64,000 nucleotides of DNA from Eubacterium uniforme (GCF_900167115.1 NZ_FUXZ01000011.1:53985-117984); one strand, 5' to 3'; counted from the first letter of the stretch, positions 27,728-37,276 are shown. Numbers and translations: made by a program. The notes: a model not told the origin generated them from the letters alone.

Positions 27728-29626
27728 TTAAGCTTCCCTATGAGCTTTTTGTTTCATCTCATACATCGCTTCATCAGCCATACGGAAATATTCTTCATTT
27801 CCAACTTTATCTTCAATATCAACAATAACATAGCCAACGCTAACGCTTAATTTAAACGGAAGTGCAAGTTCTTTAGCCATGTTTTTAGCTTTATTTATTA
27901 TTTCATTCTTTACGACTTCCACATCTTTTTCATTATCACACTCGCCTATCATAACATATTCATCGCCACCATATCGAACTGTTTTCCAGTTAGCTGGAAC
28001 GGTACTTTTTAGAACGTAAGCAATAATTCTTATAGCAGCATCTCCTTGAAGATGACCAAACTCATCATTTATCACCTTCATTCTATTTATATCAGCAACC
28101 ATAATAATTGATTTTTTCTTTGAAGAACGAAGATCATTCAAATATGGAATAACTATTTTTTCATATCCCATTCTATTATAAAGACCTGTAAGTTCATCTC
28201 TAACTGACATATCTTCCAATATTTTATTCAAATTCTCTAATTGAATATTCTGACGTGCTCTTTCTAGCCCTGATGAAATATGTCTTGTAAGAGAATTTAA
28301 ATAAAAATCTTTAATGGTAGATATATGATTCTTACAAACATAATATCCTAAACACTCTGCTCCCGAATGTAGCGGAATAAAAAGATACATTTCACTCTCT
28401 GAGGAATCTGGATTATGATTAGGTACTAATTCTTTTAATGATATACTAGTTCTATCTATAGTTTGTCCATCTTTCATACCATAAATAACATCTAAACTAT
28501 CACTATATCCTTCTGATTTAGAATCAACATCCTTAACCATAGAATCAACAAAATTCTGATCAAGACAAATATAAAATTCATTACCTTCATAATTATGACT
28601 AGATTCCCAAAGTTTACTAAAACCTTTATGTATATCATCTACTGTTTTTACTTTAGATACCGCATCATCTATACCAATCAAATGCCAATCAAAAATAGTT
28701 CTTTCAACTGGTATTGAAAAGGCTCGCATTCTTGCTTTTTTCTGAATCTTCTTGCCTTCATCTCCCATAGAGCAACCGCAGCTTTCTCCTAAATCAAACT
28801 TTGAATCATATAATTTATCACCAAAATCAGGAGAACCATTAATAAGATTTATCAAACTATCCATAGCTTGATAACTTCTTTCATTCCATCCTCTATCTAC
28901 AGAAGTAAGCATAGGTGAAAAATAATTTCCACTCATAAGATTATCAAATCCTGTAACTCTAACATCTTGTGGTACACTAATTCCAATCTTTTCAAGAGCT
29001 ATACAAGTTGCAAGTGCCATGGAATCATTAGCGCAAATAAAGGCATCCGGAAGTTTATCAAGACTTTTGACAATTTTCGGAATATTCTCCTCTACAATAG
29101 CATAACTCCAACATCCATCAAATACATTATCAGGATTCATCTTAAGGCCATACTTTTTCATCGTATCAACAACAGCCTGATACCTTTCATTGCTTTCAGC
29201 GTTATCACTTGGACCACTGATATAAAATACATCTTTAACATTATGTAGATTAATCATATGTTCCATAAGTTCTTTCATTCCATTATAGTTCTCAGTTCTT
29301 ATACAATTAATATCTTCTAATTGATACTCAAGACACAAAGACGGAACCTTCGTTTGAAGAATCTTTTCGCGCAAAATAGCATTCTCATTTGCAGTATTAA
29401 GAGTATTACCAAGCAAAAGAACACCATCAAAATCTTTCAAATCAGGAAGATTTAATATATTTAACTCTCCAATTTTATCCTTCTCATTATTATCATAAGA
29501 AGTATATTCCATAAAAATAAAAATATCTATCTTATCTTCATTCGCACGTCTTCTAATTCCTTCTAATGCAAATTCCAAATAGTCATCATTCCAACCATTA
29601 GTAAATACTGCAATTTTCCTTTTCAT
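27728..29626 (-). CDS. Sugar-binding-type sensor fused to GGDEF diguanylate cyclase
   Basis: A 632-residue protein. Residues 1 to about 280 have the fold signature of LacI/RbsB-type ligand-binding domains (KIAVFTNGWNDDYLEFALEG; FICANDSMALATCIALEKIGISVPQDVRVTGFDN), but there is no DNA-binding helix-turn-helix, no signal peptide and no membrane helix. A middle region (about 290-460) may be GAF-like. The C-terminal GGDEF domain has GGDEY at about 553 and DINRMKVINDEFGH as nucleotide site; no RxxD inhibitory site is seen. It probably makes cyclic di-GMP in response to a cytoplasmic sugar. The ATG at 29626 has GGAGG. Confidence 0.88.
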   Translation of the reverse strand: MKRKIAVFTNGWNDDYLEFALEGIRRRANEDKIDIFIFMEYTSYDNNEKDKIGELNILNLPDLKDFDGVLLLGNTLNTANENAILREKILQTKVPSLCLEYQLEDINCIRTENYNGMKELMEHMINLHNVKDVFYISGPSDNAESNERYQAVVDTMKKYGLKMNPDNVFDGCWSYAIVEENIPKIVKSLDKLPDAFICANDSMALATCIALEKIGISVPQDVRVTGFDNLMSGNYFSPMLTSVDRGWNERSYQAMDSLINLINGSPDFGDKLYDSKFDLGESCGCSMGDEGKKIQKKARMRAFSIPVERTIFDWHLIGIDDAVSKVKTVDDIHKGFSKLWESSHNYEGNEFYICLDQNFVDSMVKDVDSKSEGYSDSLDVIYGMKDGQTIDRTSISLKELVPNHNPDSSESEMYLFIPLHSGAECLGYYVCKNHISTIKDFYLNSLTRHISSGLERARQNIQLENLNKILEDMSVRDELTGLYNRMGYEKIVIPYLNDLRSSKKKSIIMVADINRMKVINDEFGHLQGDAAIRIIAYVLKSTVPANWKTVRYGGDEYVMIGECDNEKDVEVVKNEIINKAKNMAKELALPFKLSVSVGYVIVDIEDKVGNEEYFRMADEAMYEMKQKAHREA

Positions 29627-29741
29627 GTAAAACCTCCATAATACAATCAACCTACTCCACAAAACAATACATTCATACTATAAGTATAGTTTATTTTGGC
29701 ATATTTTTCAACGTAAAAGGAACTTTCATAAATAAAAAGGC

Positions 29742-29783
29742 AAAAAAAGACGGATCTTGTAGCTGTTAACTATAAAATCCGTC
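29742..29783 (-). terminator. Terminator after the small membrane protein
   Basis: GACGGAT (29749-29755) pairs with ATCCGTC (29777-29783); on the minus strand a T7 run follows. Confidence 0.85.
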
Positions 29784-29797
29784 CATAGAGAAGAGAG

Positions 29798-29813
29798 TGC
29801 GACTTTCGTCGCA
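29798..29813 (-). other. GNRA-tetraloop hairpin in 3' UTR
   Basis: On the minus strand TGCGAC-GAAA-GTCGCA forms a perfect 6-bp hairpin closed by a GAAA tetraloop, just after the stop codon of the 29836 gene and before its terminator. Possibly an mRNA end-protecting structure. Confidence 0.5.
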
Positions 29814-29835
29814 GAAAAAGGGAGACAAAAATATG

Positions 29836-30474
29836 TTATGATTCCCCTAAGTATTTAATCACTTTTTTGACATAGTCCAGATGAGCTGTACCAGCCGCAA
29901 CAGTGAAATATAACTTAGAGTCATCATTTGTGCTTATATAATTTTTTCCAAATTTGGTATTAGTAATATCAATCGCATCTATATATGTTTCCTTGCCATC
30001 AATATCTTTATTTCTAACACCGTATTTATCTAATATTTCTTTTAATTCTTCATCATCTTTAAACACCTCTTCCAAATTTAAAAAAGGTTTTGAAAAAGCT
30101 AGTGAAGTATATCCTATCTCATCAGCTAATAAAATATCCGGATTACCAACTAGCAACTTAGATGATAATGCATAAGCATTACTCGCATCTTCCATATATT
30201 TTATCTGTCCACCGTAACTTACAGCAACTTTATTTTTTTTATTGATTTTTGAATAAGTTCTAAAATCATCCTTTAAATAAGTTAACCCTTCAGGTGAAAT
30301 CTCCATATTAACAAATGAAATATTCAATATAGTCTTTTTATTATTATATATATCCTTACCAAGTGATAATGCAAATACAATAAAAGCAATTATAGCAATG
30401 CATTTAAGTAAGTAATAATCTTTAAAATACTGTAATCTTTGACCTTTCTCAATACTTTTAAGCTTCGCTATCAT
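29836..30474 (-). CDS. Membrane-anchored unknown protein, solute-binding-like
   Basis: A 212-residue protein: a basic N-terminus, one membrane helix (about 24-42), then an outside domain. Segments such as VGNPDILLADE and SKPFLNLEEVF resemble lobes of extracellular solute-binding proteins, but it is far too short to be one (usually about 400 residues). Its start overlaps the end of the DUF624 gene by 17 bases, so the two are translationally coupled. Function unknown; an accessory to sugar uptake is suggested by the neighbourhood only. Confidence 0.65.
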   Translation of the reverse strand: MIAKLKSIEKGQRLQYFKDYYLLKCIAIIAFIVFALSLGKDIYNNKKTILNISFVNMEISPEGLTYLKDDFRTYSKINKKNKVAVSYGGQIKYMEDASNAYALSSKLLVGNPDILLADEIGYTSLAFSKPFLNLEEVFKDDEELKEILDKYGVRNKDIDGKETYIDAIDITNTKFGKNYISTNDDSKLYFTVAAGTAHLDYVKKVIKYLGES

Positions 30475-31126
30475 ACTTATCCTCGTTTATACGCTCTCTG
30501 TAATATCCATTCTTTTCTTCGATTTTAGTAAACTCTTTGTCATAAAAATATGCAACATAGCATGTTAATGCAATATTTGAGAATAACCAAATCAACCATC
30601 CCCATTTAATACCGAAATTATTCCAAGCAACAATTAAAATAAACGGAAATAACATAATGAATACGATAAGCATTAGCTGACCAAAATATCTAACTGACAT
30701 AGCCAACCCCGAACTTACAGCTTCTTTTGTTTTTATTTCAAATCTAGAAATCAATAAAAAAATATTGATTAGTGACATGAAATAAATCAATGTAACAACT
30801 ACTAATAACAATTCAATAAGGAATGTAAATTCACCCTTAATTGAAAGTGTTAAAGCCCAGTCAAAATATAATATCACTCCAACAATAATAGCGATAATAT
30901 TTATAAATGTACACTGTTTAAAATTCTGTTTAAAAGCTTTAAAAAATGCTTTTGTAACCGGTGTATCCTCTCCTCTGGTATACTTCATTGCTACATAATA
31001 TTTTGCAGTTACAGACGCACCAATAGTAAAGATTGGAAGTGAACAGATAAGACATAAAACTGTCATCCATACATAGTCCGTAATCTTATTAATGGCCATC
31101 ATAACTGGTCCATCATATCTTAGCAT
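30458..31126 (-). CDS. DUF624 (YesL-like) membrane protein
   Basis: A 222-residue protein with five to six hydrophobic segments and the DUF624 pattern near the start (ITDYVWMTVLCLICSLPIFTIGASVTAKYY). YesL relatives nearly always sit next to LplABC-type importers and YesMN regulators in Firmicutes polysaccharide loci, as here. Molecular function is unknown. Confidence 0.85.
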   Translation of the reverse strand: MLRYDGPVMMAINKITDYVWMTVLCLICSLPIFTIGASVTAKYYVAMKYTRGEDTPVTKAFFKAFKQNFKQCTFINIIAIIVGVILYFDWALTLSIKGEFTFLIELLLVVVTLIYFMSLINIFLLISRFEIKTKEAVSSGLAMSVRYFGQLMLIVFIMLFPFILIVAWNNFGIKWGWLIWLFSNIALTCYVAYFYDKEFTKIEEKNGYYRERINEDKYDSEA

Positions 31127-31540
31127 TTTTAATTCTCCTCATTCTATAATCTATATCTAAACAACTGCTATTCTCCCTTAATCTAGCAGTATAGTAATTA
31201 TCGTATTTAAATAATATATATAATTAAAATATTTTTTTGAAATAAAATATCATACAAAACAAATCAATCTAAAATACAAACTCTTAAATCAAATAAAACC
31301 CATGGCAAGAGAAAATCAAAGGCCATAGGTAAATAATACATAATTTTATATACCACCTAATATTTAATCACCACTATTTAGATACATATGTATTATATAC
31401 ATACAATTATCCAATAGCAAGTGATTAAATATTAAGTTGTGATATATATATTTCTTCTTTTTTCTTCTTGTTCTTTTTCTAATTATAAATAATAAAGTAA
31501 TTAAATTCCGTCAATATAAACTTTTTTTGTATTAAACAAA
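31127..31540. other. Gene-free stretch with stem-loops
   Basis: About 414 bases. It holds a 14-bp perfect inverted repeat (31358-31371 with 31421-31434), a hairpin CCCATGGC (31299-31306) with GCCATAGG (31322-31329) followed on the minus strand by TTTTATTTG, which should end the importer operon, and a small hairpin CTGCTA/TAGCAG (31165-31189) before the DUF624 gene. No convincing ORF. Very AT-rich. Confidence 0.6.
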
Positions 31541-32491
31541 TTATTCTTTTACACCACCAATCATAACACCAGTTACAAAGTATCTCTGTAAGAATGGGTA
31601 TAAGCAAACGATTGGAGCCATAGTAACAACTGTTGCAGCAGATCTTACTGTAACTGATGTAACAGCACTACCCTTTGCACCTGCTTCAGCATGAGATGAA
31701 GCTGAACCACCTGCCTGGTTTGAAACTGTAGCAAGGAGTTTCTGTAACTCATACATAAGTGTTGTGTTCTCAGGTTTCATCATGTTATAAAGCATTGTAT
31801 CAAACCATGAGTTCCACTGATATACAGCTACGAAAAGAGCAACTGTAGCATAAACCGGTTTACAAAGTGGTGAAACTACCTTAACAAAAATTGTCCAATA
31901 TGTAGCACCATCAATCATAGCTGCTTCTTCCAAAGCATCTGGTAAACCATTCATATATGTTCTCATAACGAGCATGTTAAATGCACTAATCATACCTGGG
32001 ATAACATATACCCAGAATGTACCTGTTAAACCTAATGTCTGCATTAACAAAAGGTTAGGAATAAGACCACCGTTTACATACATTGTAATAACCCAGAATA
32101 AAGATAACTGATTTTTGAAAATAAATCTCTTTCTACTTACAATGAATGAAAGTAATGCATTAAAGAATAATGCTAATACTGTACCAAGTACTGTTCTCAT
32201 TACTGTAACTTTAGCACCAGTAATGATACCTTCCTTATGGAAAACTACACTATATGATTTGGTTGAGAAAGATCTAGGTAACAAATGAATACCGCCCTTA
32301 ATAGCATCAACACCATCATTAAATGAATATGCAATAGTGTTAAGTACAGGATAAATTGTTACGATAGAAAAGATAATCAAAAATATAGCATTACAAACTG
32401 TAAATGTTCTATCTGCTTTTGAAGTTTTATGAACTTTTCTTCTCTTTCCACCGAATGTTTTAACTGAAGTAATATCTCTTCCTGCCATCAT
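31541..32491 (-). CDS. Sugar ABC transporter permease (LplC/YtcP type)
   Basis: A 316-residue inner permease with six membrane helices and the EAA loop (EEAAMIDGATYWTIFVKV, about 195-212) that docks to the ATPase. Belongs to the CUT1 carbohydrate family of the LplC type, typically for complex or plant oligosaccharides. GGGAGG precedes two adjacent ATG codons; either could be used. It follows the partner permease by 8 bases. No ATPase gene accompanies it. Confidence 0.92.
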   Translation of the reverse strand: MMAGRDITSVKTFGGKRRKVHKTSKADRTFTVCNAIFLIIFSIVTIYPVLNTIAYSFNDGVDAIKGGIHLLPRSFSTKSYSVVFHKEGIITGAKVTVMRTVLGTVLALFFNALLSFIVSRKRFIFKNQLSLFWVITMYVNGGLIPNLLLMQTLGLTGTFWVYVIPGMISAFNMLVMRTYMNGLPDALEEAAMIDGATYWTIFVKVVSPLCKPVYATVALFVAVYQWNSWFDTMLYNMMKPENTTLMYELQKLLATVSNQAGGSASSHAEAGAKGSAVTSVTVRSAATVVTMAPIVCLYPFLQRYFVTGVMIGGVKE

Positions 32492-32499
32492 AAACCTCC

Positions 32500-33456
32500 C
32501 TAGAATATTCTTTCTTCGCCCATTTTCTTGGCGATTGTATTAGCTGCAAAGATAAGCACAATAGCTACGGCACTCTTGAATACACCAGCAGCTACACCTC
32601 GTGAGTAAGCAAAGTTCTTCATACAGTCAACGAATACATAAACGTCGATTGTATCTGAAACCTGTGCAACAAGACCATTTCTAAGTAAGTACTGTTCTTC
32701 GAAACCAGCATTGATAATATTACCAATATTTAAAATAAGCAAGATAATAATTGTAGGTCTGATTGAAGGAATAGTAATATGCTTAATTTTACCCCATCTA
32801 CCAGCACCATCAATTGAAGCTGCTTCATAAAGGTTAGGATCAATAGATGTAATTGCAGCAAGATAAATAATAGCATTCCAACCTGTTTCTTTCCATACAT
32901 TTAAGAAAACAATTAATCCCCAGAAGAATTTTGGAGCACCCCAAAATGCAAATGGTGATTTTAAAATATGTGTATTTATAAGAATTTCATTAACAATACC
33001 TTTAGATGCAAATGCATCATGGAATATACAACATACAATAACCATTGAAAGGAAATGTGGAAGATAAGATATTGTCTGAACTACCTTTTTCGCTTTTATA
33101 TTTTTAACTTCATTTAATAAAATAGCAAAACCAATTGCAAAAACAGTTGTAAAAATAAGTTTTAAACTACCCATTGCAAATGTGTTTTTAATTGCTTTTA
33201 AGAATCTCTCATCTTTAAACAAATAATCAAAATGTTTCCATCCAACATATTTACCCTGAAGTACAATCTTTAATAAGTTTGTCTTCATCTGAGGTTTGTA
33301 ATCCTGGAAACCAATAGCCCATCCAGCTAATGGAATGTAATAAAAAATCACACCATAAATTACAAATACAGCAGACCAAAATAAAAGGAATTTTTGTCTC
33401 TTAACTTCTTTCATAAAGTTCTTCTTCTCATTTTTTTTAACGTTCTCTCTGTCCAT
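32500..33456 (-). CDS. Sugar ABC transporter permease (LplB type)
   Basis: A 318-residue permease with six membrane helices and EAA loop (YEAASIDGAGRWGKIKHITIP). I place the start at ATG 33456, with AAAGGTGG six bases upstream, rather than at 33483: the upstream ATG has no ribosome site and lies inside the arm of a perfect 14-bp hairpin. It is the partner of the 31541 permease and the 33574 binding protein. Confidence 0.9.
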   Translation of the reverse strand: MDRENVKKNEKKNFMKEVKRQKFLLFWSAVFVIYGVIFYYIPLAGWAIGFQDYKPQMKTNLLKIVLQGKYVGWKHFDYLFKDERFLKAIKNTFAMGSLKLIFTTVFAIGFAILLNEVKNIKAKKVVQTISYLPHFLSMVIVCCIFHDAFASKGIVNEILINTHILKSPFAFWGAPKFFWGLIVFLNVWKETGWNAIIYLAAITSIDPNLYEAASIDGAGRWGKIKHITIPSIRPTIIILLILNIGNIINAGFEEQYLLRNGLVAQVSDTIDVYVFVDCMKNFAYSRGVAAGVFKSAVAIVLIFAANTIAKKMGEERIF

Positions 33457-33481
33457 ACTCGCCACCTTTACTTCTACTTTC

Positions 33482-33518
33482 ATATAGCTGCGCCATGAGG
33501 CTTGTGGCGCAGCTATAT
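33482..33518 (-). other. Hairpin between binding-protein and permease genes
   Basis: A perfect 14-bp stem (33482-33495 with 33505-33518), 9-base loop. In importer operons such hairpins commonly protect or partly terminate the message so that the binding protein is made in excess. Confidence 0.8.
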
Positions 33519-33573
33519 AAATATTTTACTTTATTCCTCATCCTTTCAAACCATACGGTTTGTCCGGTTTATT

Positions 33574-35358
33574 TTATTTTTCTTTTGCAAGAACATCTAA
33601 GTACTTCTGATATCTGTTATTAACTTCTTCCTGCATTTCTGCAATGAAGTCTTCTGGCTTACAAGCTTTATACTTAGCCTGATATTTATCCCATTCACTA
33701 TCAAAGTCTTTAGCAACAACAACTTTTGGAAGCCACTCATGTTTAACTGAGCCCATCTTGCCCCAAGCATCTCCACCTGGAGTATCAGCTGTCATATTGT
33801 TTGAATGTGAGTACATTGGGAACCAATATGCCATTTCTTCAACCTGATCCTCTGTATATCCAGCAGCTTTACATCCAACTGAACCGATCATGTCTGGATA
33901 TCCGTTAGCACCGTATGCATCGAAACACTTAAGAAGTGGTTCTGCAAGACTTGCTCTAAATTCTCCAACCTGTTCACTAGGAAGACAAGCGTTGATACCA
34001 TCATCACTTGTACCACCCCACTGAGGGAAGTAACCATATGGGCACATATGCTTAGCCTGATATTCTGTATCAGCTAACTGCATTCTCATGTCTTCAGTTC
34101 TATAGAACTCACCTTTTTTATGCGAACCATCTTCTGCATCATCTTCATACACCTTGTAATCTACATCCTTAACACCCCAGTTTCTAAGGTCTAAGATTTC
34201 CTGATCAAGTAAGTCGTTCATCCACTTGAAAGCAGCATCTTTATCCTTACATGCTGTTGTTACAGCAATACCACTTGACTGGTTAACTGTATCACCATAT
34301 GTATGCCATCTCTGTTCTTCGCCTTCTTTCATTGTAAGGCCAAGTGGAACGTAGTTATAACCCTTAAGGTCACCACCTGATGTCTTTAAAGCATTGTTAA
34401 CATCGTTAGCGAAATCCCACCACTGATCACACATACCTAAAACATAACCATTTGAAAGTTTCTGTTTGTATTCATCGTATGTCTGTGTACCAAATTCAGG
34501 ATCGATGATACCTTTTTTGTATTCTTCGTTAAGCTTCTTGAAGTAAGCTTTAGCTGTATCTGTTGTATTATAGTCTCTGATTGTTGGATTAGCTTCGCCA
34601 CTATCTAACTTAGATCTATCAAAGTCTACTAAAACAGAACCATCATTTGGATAACCATCTAAGAATTCAGGAGCATTTTCAATACAGAAATATCTCCAGT
34701 CTTCACAAAGCATTGTATAAGGAATGATGTCTGTTCCATCATCGTTCTTCTTATTCTTTTTATAATAGTTTTCAAGAAGATCGAAGTACTGATCAAGAGT
34801 CTTGATTTTTGGATAACCAGCATCCTCTAATACTCTAACCTGTACCCAGAAAGCTTCATCGTTATGAATAACGTCTGTTGAAGCATTCTTATGATTCTGG
34901 AATACGTTAGCCCAGTAGATTTTTCCATCTTTCTGTCTAAATTTATCCCATTCAGCATCTGAATACATTGCTTTAAGATTTGGATACTTGCCACTGTCAA
35001 GATATTCATCCCAAGCAACAAGCGCACCAGCATCAACAAGGAGTCCCATTGAATCACCACCGTTTACGAAGTCAGTGTATGTTCCACTTGAGATCATTGC
35101 ATTAACTGCATCTGCATCTGACTGACCAGCAAGCCATGTTTCCTTACAATCACAGCCTGTCTTTTCAGCGATAATCTTCTTAATTTCATTATCGTCATTA
35201 ATTTCTGTTCCTGTCATAGCTGTAAACATTGTAAAATGTTTAATTCCGCCCTTTTTCTCAGATTTCTTTCCACCAGCACAAGCTGTTGCTGAAGAAAGAG
35301 CCATAACTGAAACTAAGCCGAGTGCTACGCACTTACCAGCTAAATTTTTCTTTTGCAT
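33574..35358 (-). CDS. Extracellular sugar-binding lipoprotein (LplA type)
   Basis: A 594-residue lipoprotein: signal peptide with lipid Cys at about residue 28 (SATAC box), then a large two-lobe substrate-binding protein of the LplA/YtcQ family (larger than MalE, usual length 500-600), with KHFTMFTAMTGTEIN at the start of the mature part. It captures oligosaccharides for the two permeases downstream. The ATG at 35358 has GGAGG; the ORF extension to 35418 crosses the predicted promoter and is rejected. Paired direct repeats at 35447-35482 probably bind the YesN-type activator. Confidence 0.92.
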   Translation of the reverse strand: MQKKNLAGKCVALGLVSVMALSSATACAGGKKSEKKGGIKHFTMFTAMTGTEINDDNEIKKIIAEKTGCDCKETWLAGQSDADAVNAMISSGTYTDFVNGGDSMGLLVDAGALVAWDEYLDSGKYPNLKAMYSDAEWDKFRQKDGKIYWANVFQNHKNASTDVIHNDEAFWVQVRVLEDAGYPKIKTLDQYFDLLENYYKKNKKNDDGTDIIPYTMLCEDWRYFCIENAPEFLDGYPNDGSVLVDFDRSKLDSGEANPTIRDYNTTDTAKAYFKKLNEEYKKGIIDPEFGTQTYDEYKQKLSNGYVLGMCDQWWDFANDVNNALKTSGGDLKGYNYVPLGLTMKEGEEQRWHTYGDTVNQSSGIAVTTACKDKDAAFKWMNDLLDQEILDLRNWGVKDVDYKVYEDDAEDGSHKKGEFYRTEDMRMQLADTEYQAKHMCPYGYFPQWGGTSDDGINACLPSEQVGEFRASLAEPLLKCFDAYGANGYPDMIGSVGCKAAGYTEDQVEEMAYWFPMYSHSNNMTADTPGGDAWGKMGSVKHEWLPKVVVAKDFDSEWDKYQAKYKACKPEDFIAEMQEEVNNRYQKYLDVLAKEK

Positions 35359-35416
35359 GTAACTACCTCCATATAATTTGTTATTTTGCCTCACGTGTAT
35401 CATGCTTTGTAATACC

Positions 35417-35482
35417 ATTATATAGCATTTTCACTAAAAAAATACCGGACAAACAATACTAAAAAGGGGGACAAACTATACT
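35417..35482 (-). promoter_or_regulatory. Activator site and promoter of the LplABC operon
   Basis: On the minus strand AGTATAGTTTGTCC (35482-35469) and AGTATTGTTTGTCC (35460-35447) form a direct repeat exactly 22 bases apart. A TATAAT box lies at 35422-35417, with a poor -35 box, as expected for an activator-dependent promoter. A matching pair is found before the GH51 gene (48480-48515). Confidence 0.8.
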
Positions 35483-35544
35483 TTTTCCATTTTTATCCGT
35501 AGCATTAATTTAATAACACCTAACTTTTTAGTTTTTATATACAT

Positions 35545-35597
35545 AAAAATAACAATATCTTGTGCAAAAGCATACATTTCACACAAGATATCGTTAT
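35545..35597 (-). terminator. Terminator after the YesM/YesN genes
   Basis: A 16-bp stem (35549-35564 with 35582-35597, one G-U pair), followed on the minus strand by TTTTTATG. Confidence 0.85.
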
Positions 35598-35681
35598 AAA
35601 GTTTCCTTTTAGTAAATATGTACAAATAAATCTACATATTTAAACATATATAATTTGTCAGGTATAATTTATCAGGTATTA

Positions 35682-37262
35682 CTACTGTGCATGTGACTTT
35701 CTATACTTTGCAGGAGTACATCCCTTCTTTTCAATAAACTTCTTAATAAAGTAATCTCTATCTTTATATCCTACTGCTTCACCTATATCTGCCACCCTCA
35801 TGTCTGTTGTAAGTAAAAGATTACATGCAACATTCACTCTATGCACTGTCAAATAATCCTTAAATGTAATCCCATATTTTTTATAAAAGATTCTTCCAAA
35901 GTAAGAATTATTAATATAGAATCTTTTACTTATCTCTACAAGGTTTAAGTTTTCAGCATAATGCTCCTTTACCAATTCCTCAACCTGAGTAAATACATCT
36001 CCAACAGTTGTTTTTCGTAACTGTTGTAAATATATCGCATAGTTTTTCGAGAATTCCAATAAATGCTCCGAAGAACCTCGCGAAAAACTATTATCAAAAG
36101 ACTGTTCGGAAATATATGTTAAAATCTCTTCTTGGTTAACATTATTATCCTGTTTTGTAGCAATATGAATAAGTTGGAATAATAAGTAATTGATATTTAA
36201 GTTAATCGCATCATTACTTCTGCCTGATTTCTTGATTTCCTCATAGAAAGCATCTACAGAATTCTTCATAGCTTTTTCATCATTCTGTTCAATTGCTAAA
36301 ATCAATTTATCCAAACTATTCTTGCAAAGCATTTCACCACTTTGATTCTTGTTAAACTCTATATCATAAATATAGATTTCCTTCTTATCATGAAATGCAA
36401 GCTGTGATTTTAAAATGTTAACCGAACCATATGACTGGCACAAATTTTCTGTACCATTAACATTCTTTCCAACAACCATCATAACTTTCTTTTGTAATAA
36501 ACCTTCAAGATGCTTTCTTACATATTCTAAGAATAAATCAAATTTACTATTATATCCGTTACTCATATAATCACAATATATAAATCCAATTGCATATGAG
36601 TTTTCATCAGCGTTATCAAATATAATATTATTTGAATAATCCTTTAAAACATCAAGACAAGCATTATATAATTTCTTCTGTCTCTCTCTTAAGTCCTTAT
36701 CCTCTATTTCAGCATTTTCATCATCAATAAAAATACTAACATATCTTAAATTCCAGGATAAGTCCATCTGAGATTCTACATATTCAATATCATTCTTATC
36801 AAATTTACCTAAAACTACAGATGTTAAATATCTTTCAAGATATGCCTTTTCTGTTTTATTAGTATGAAGTTTCTTAAGTTTTTCCTGTTCGCTCGACTCA
36901 GAAACCTTCTTTAAAACAGTAATTAAATCAGATTTATTAACTGGTTTTAAAACATAATCCATACAGTTATACCATATAGCTTTTTGAGTATATGAAAAAT
37001 CACTATATCCAGAAAGAATAACAAAATAAGCATCTGATAATTTTTCTTCTCTAACTTTTTCCAATAACTCAATACCAGTCATACCAGGCATTTTTATATC
37101 TGAAATAATAAGATCCAAATCATTCTCTTTCAAGTATTCATATGCCTCTTCACCATCATTTGCTATTTTTACAATCTCAAATCCTTCTTTTTCCCAATCA
37201 ATCAGAACCTTTAAACCCTGGGTTATAAAAGGTTCGTCATCAACAAGCATAACCTTTAACAT
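35682..37262 (-). CDS. YesN-type response regulator with AraC DNA-binding domain
   Basis: A 526-residue regulator: receiver domain (1-125) with phosphate-accepting Asp55 (LIISDIKMPG) and Lys107 (YVLKPVN), a long helical middle, and two AraC helix-turn-helices (about 420-522; LNLVEISKRFYINNSYFGRIFYKK). It is the partner of the kinase gene ending 15 bases upstream. Regulators of this type activate polysaccharide loci by binding direct repeats about 21-22 bp apart; the pairs at 35447-35482 and 48480-48515 are the likely sites. Confidence 0.93.
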   Translation of the reverse strand: MLKVMLVDDEPFITQGLKVLIDWEKEGFEIVKIANDGEEAYEYLKENDLDLIISDIKMPGMTGIELLEKVREEKLSDAYFVILSGYSDFSYTQKAIWYNCMDYVLKPVNKSDLITVLKKVSESSEQEKLKKLHTNKTEKAYLERYLTSVVLGKFDKNDIEYVESQMDLSWNLRYVSIFIDDENAEIEDKDLRERQKKLYNACLDVLKDYSNNIIFDNADENSYAIGFIYCDYMSNGYNSKFDLFLEYVRKHLEGLLQKKVMMVVGKNVNGTENLCQSYGSVNILKSQLAFHDKKEIYIYDIEFNKNQSGEMLCKNSLDKLILAIEQNDEKAMKNSVDAFYEEIKKSGRSNDAINLNINYLLFQLIHIATKQDNNVNQEEILTYISEQSFDNSFSRGSSEHLLEFSKNYAIYLQQLRKTTVGDVFTQVEELVKEHYAENLNLVEISKRFYINNSYFGRIFYKKYGITFKDYLTVHRVNVACNLLLTTDMRVADIGEAVGYKDRDYFIKKFIEKKGCTPAKYRKSHAQ

Positions 37263-37276
37263 TTATGACTCCTTTT

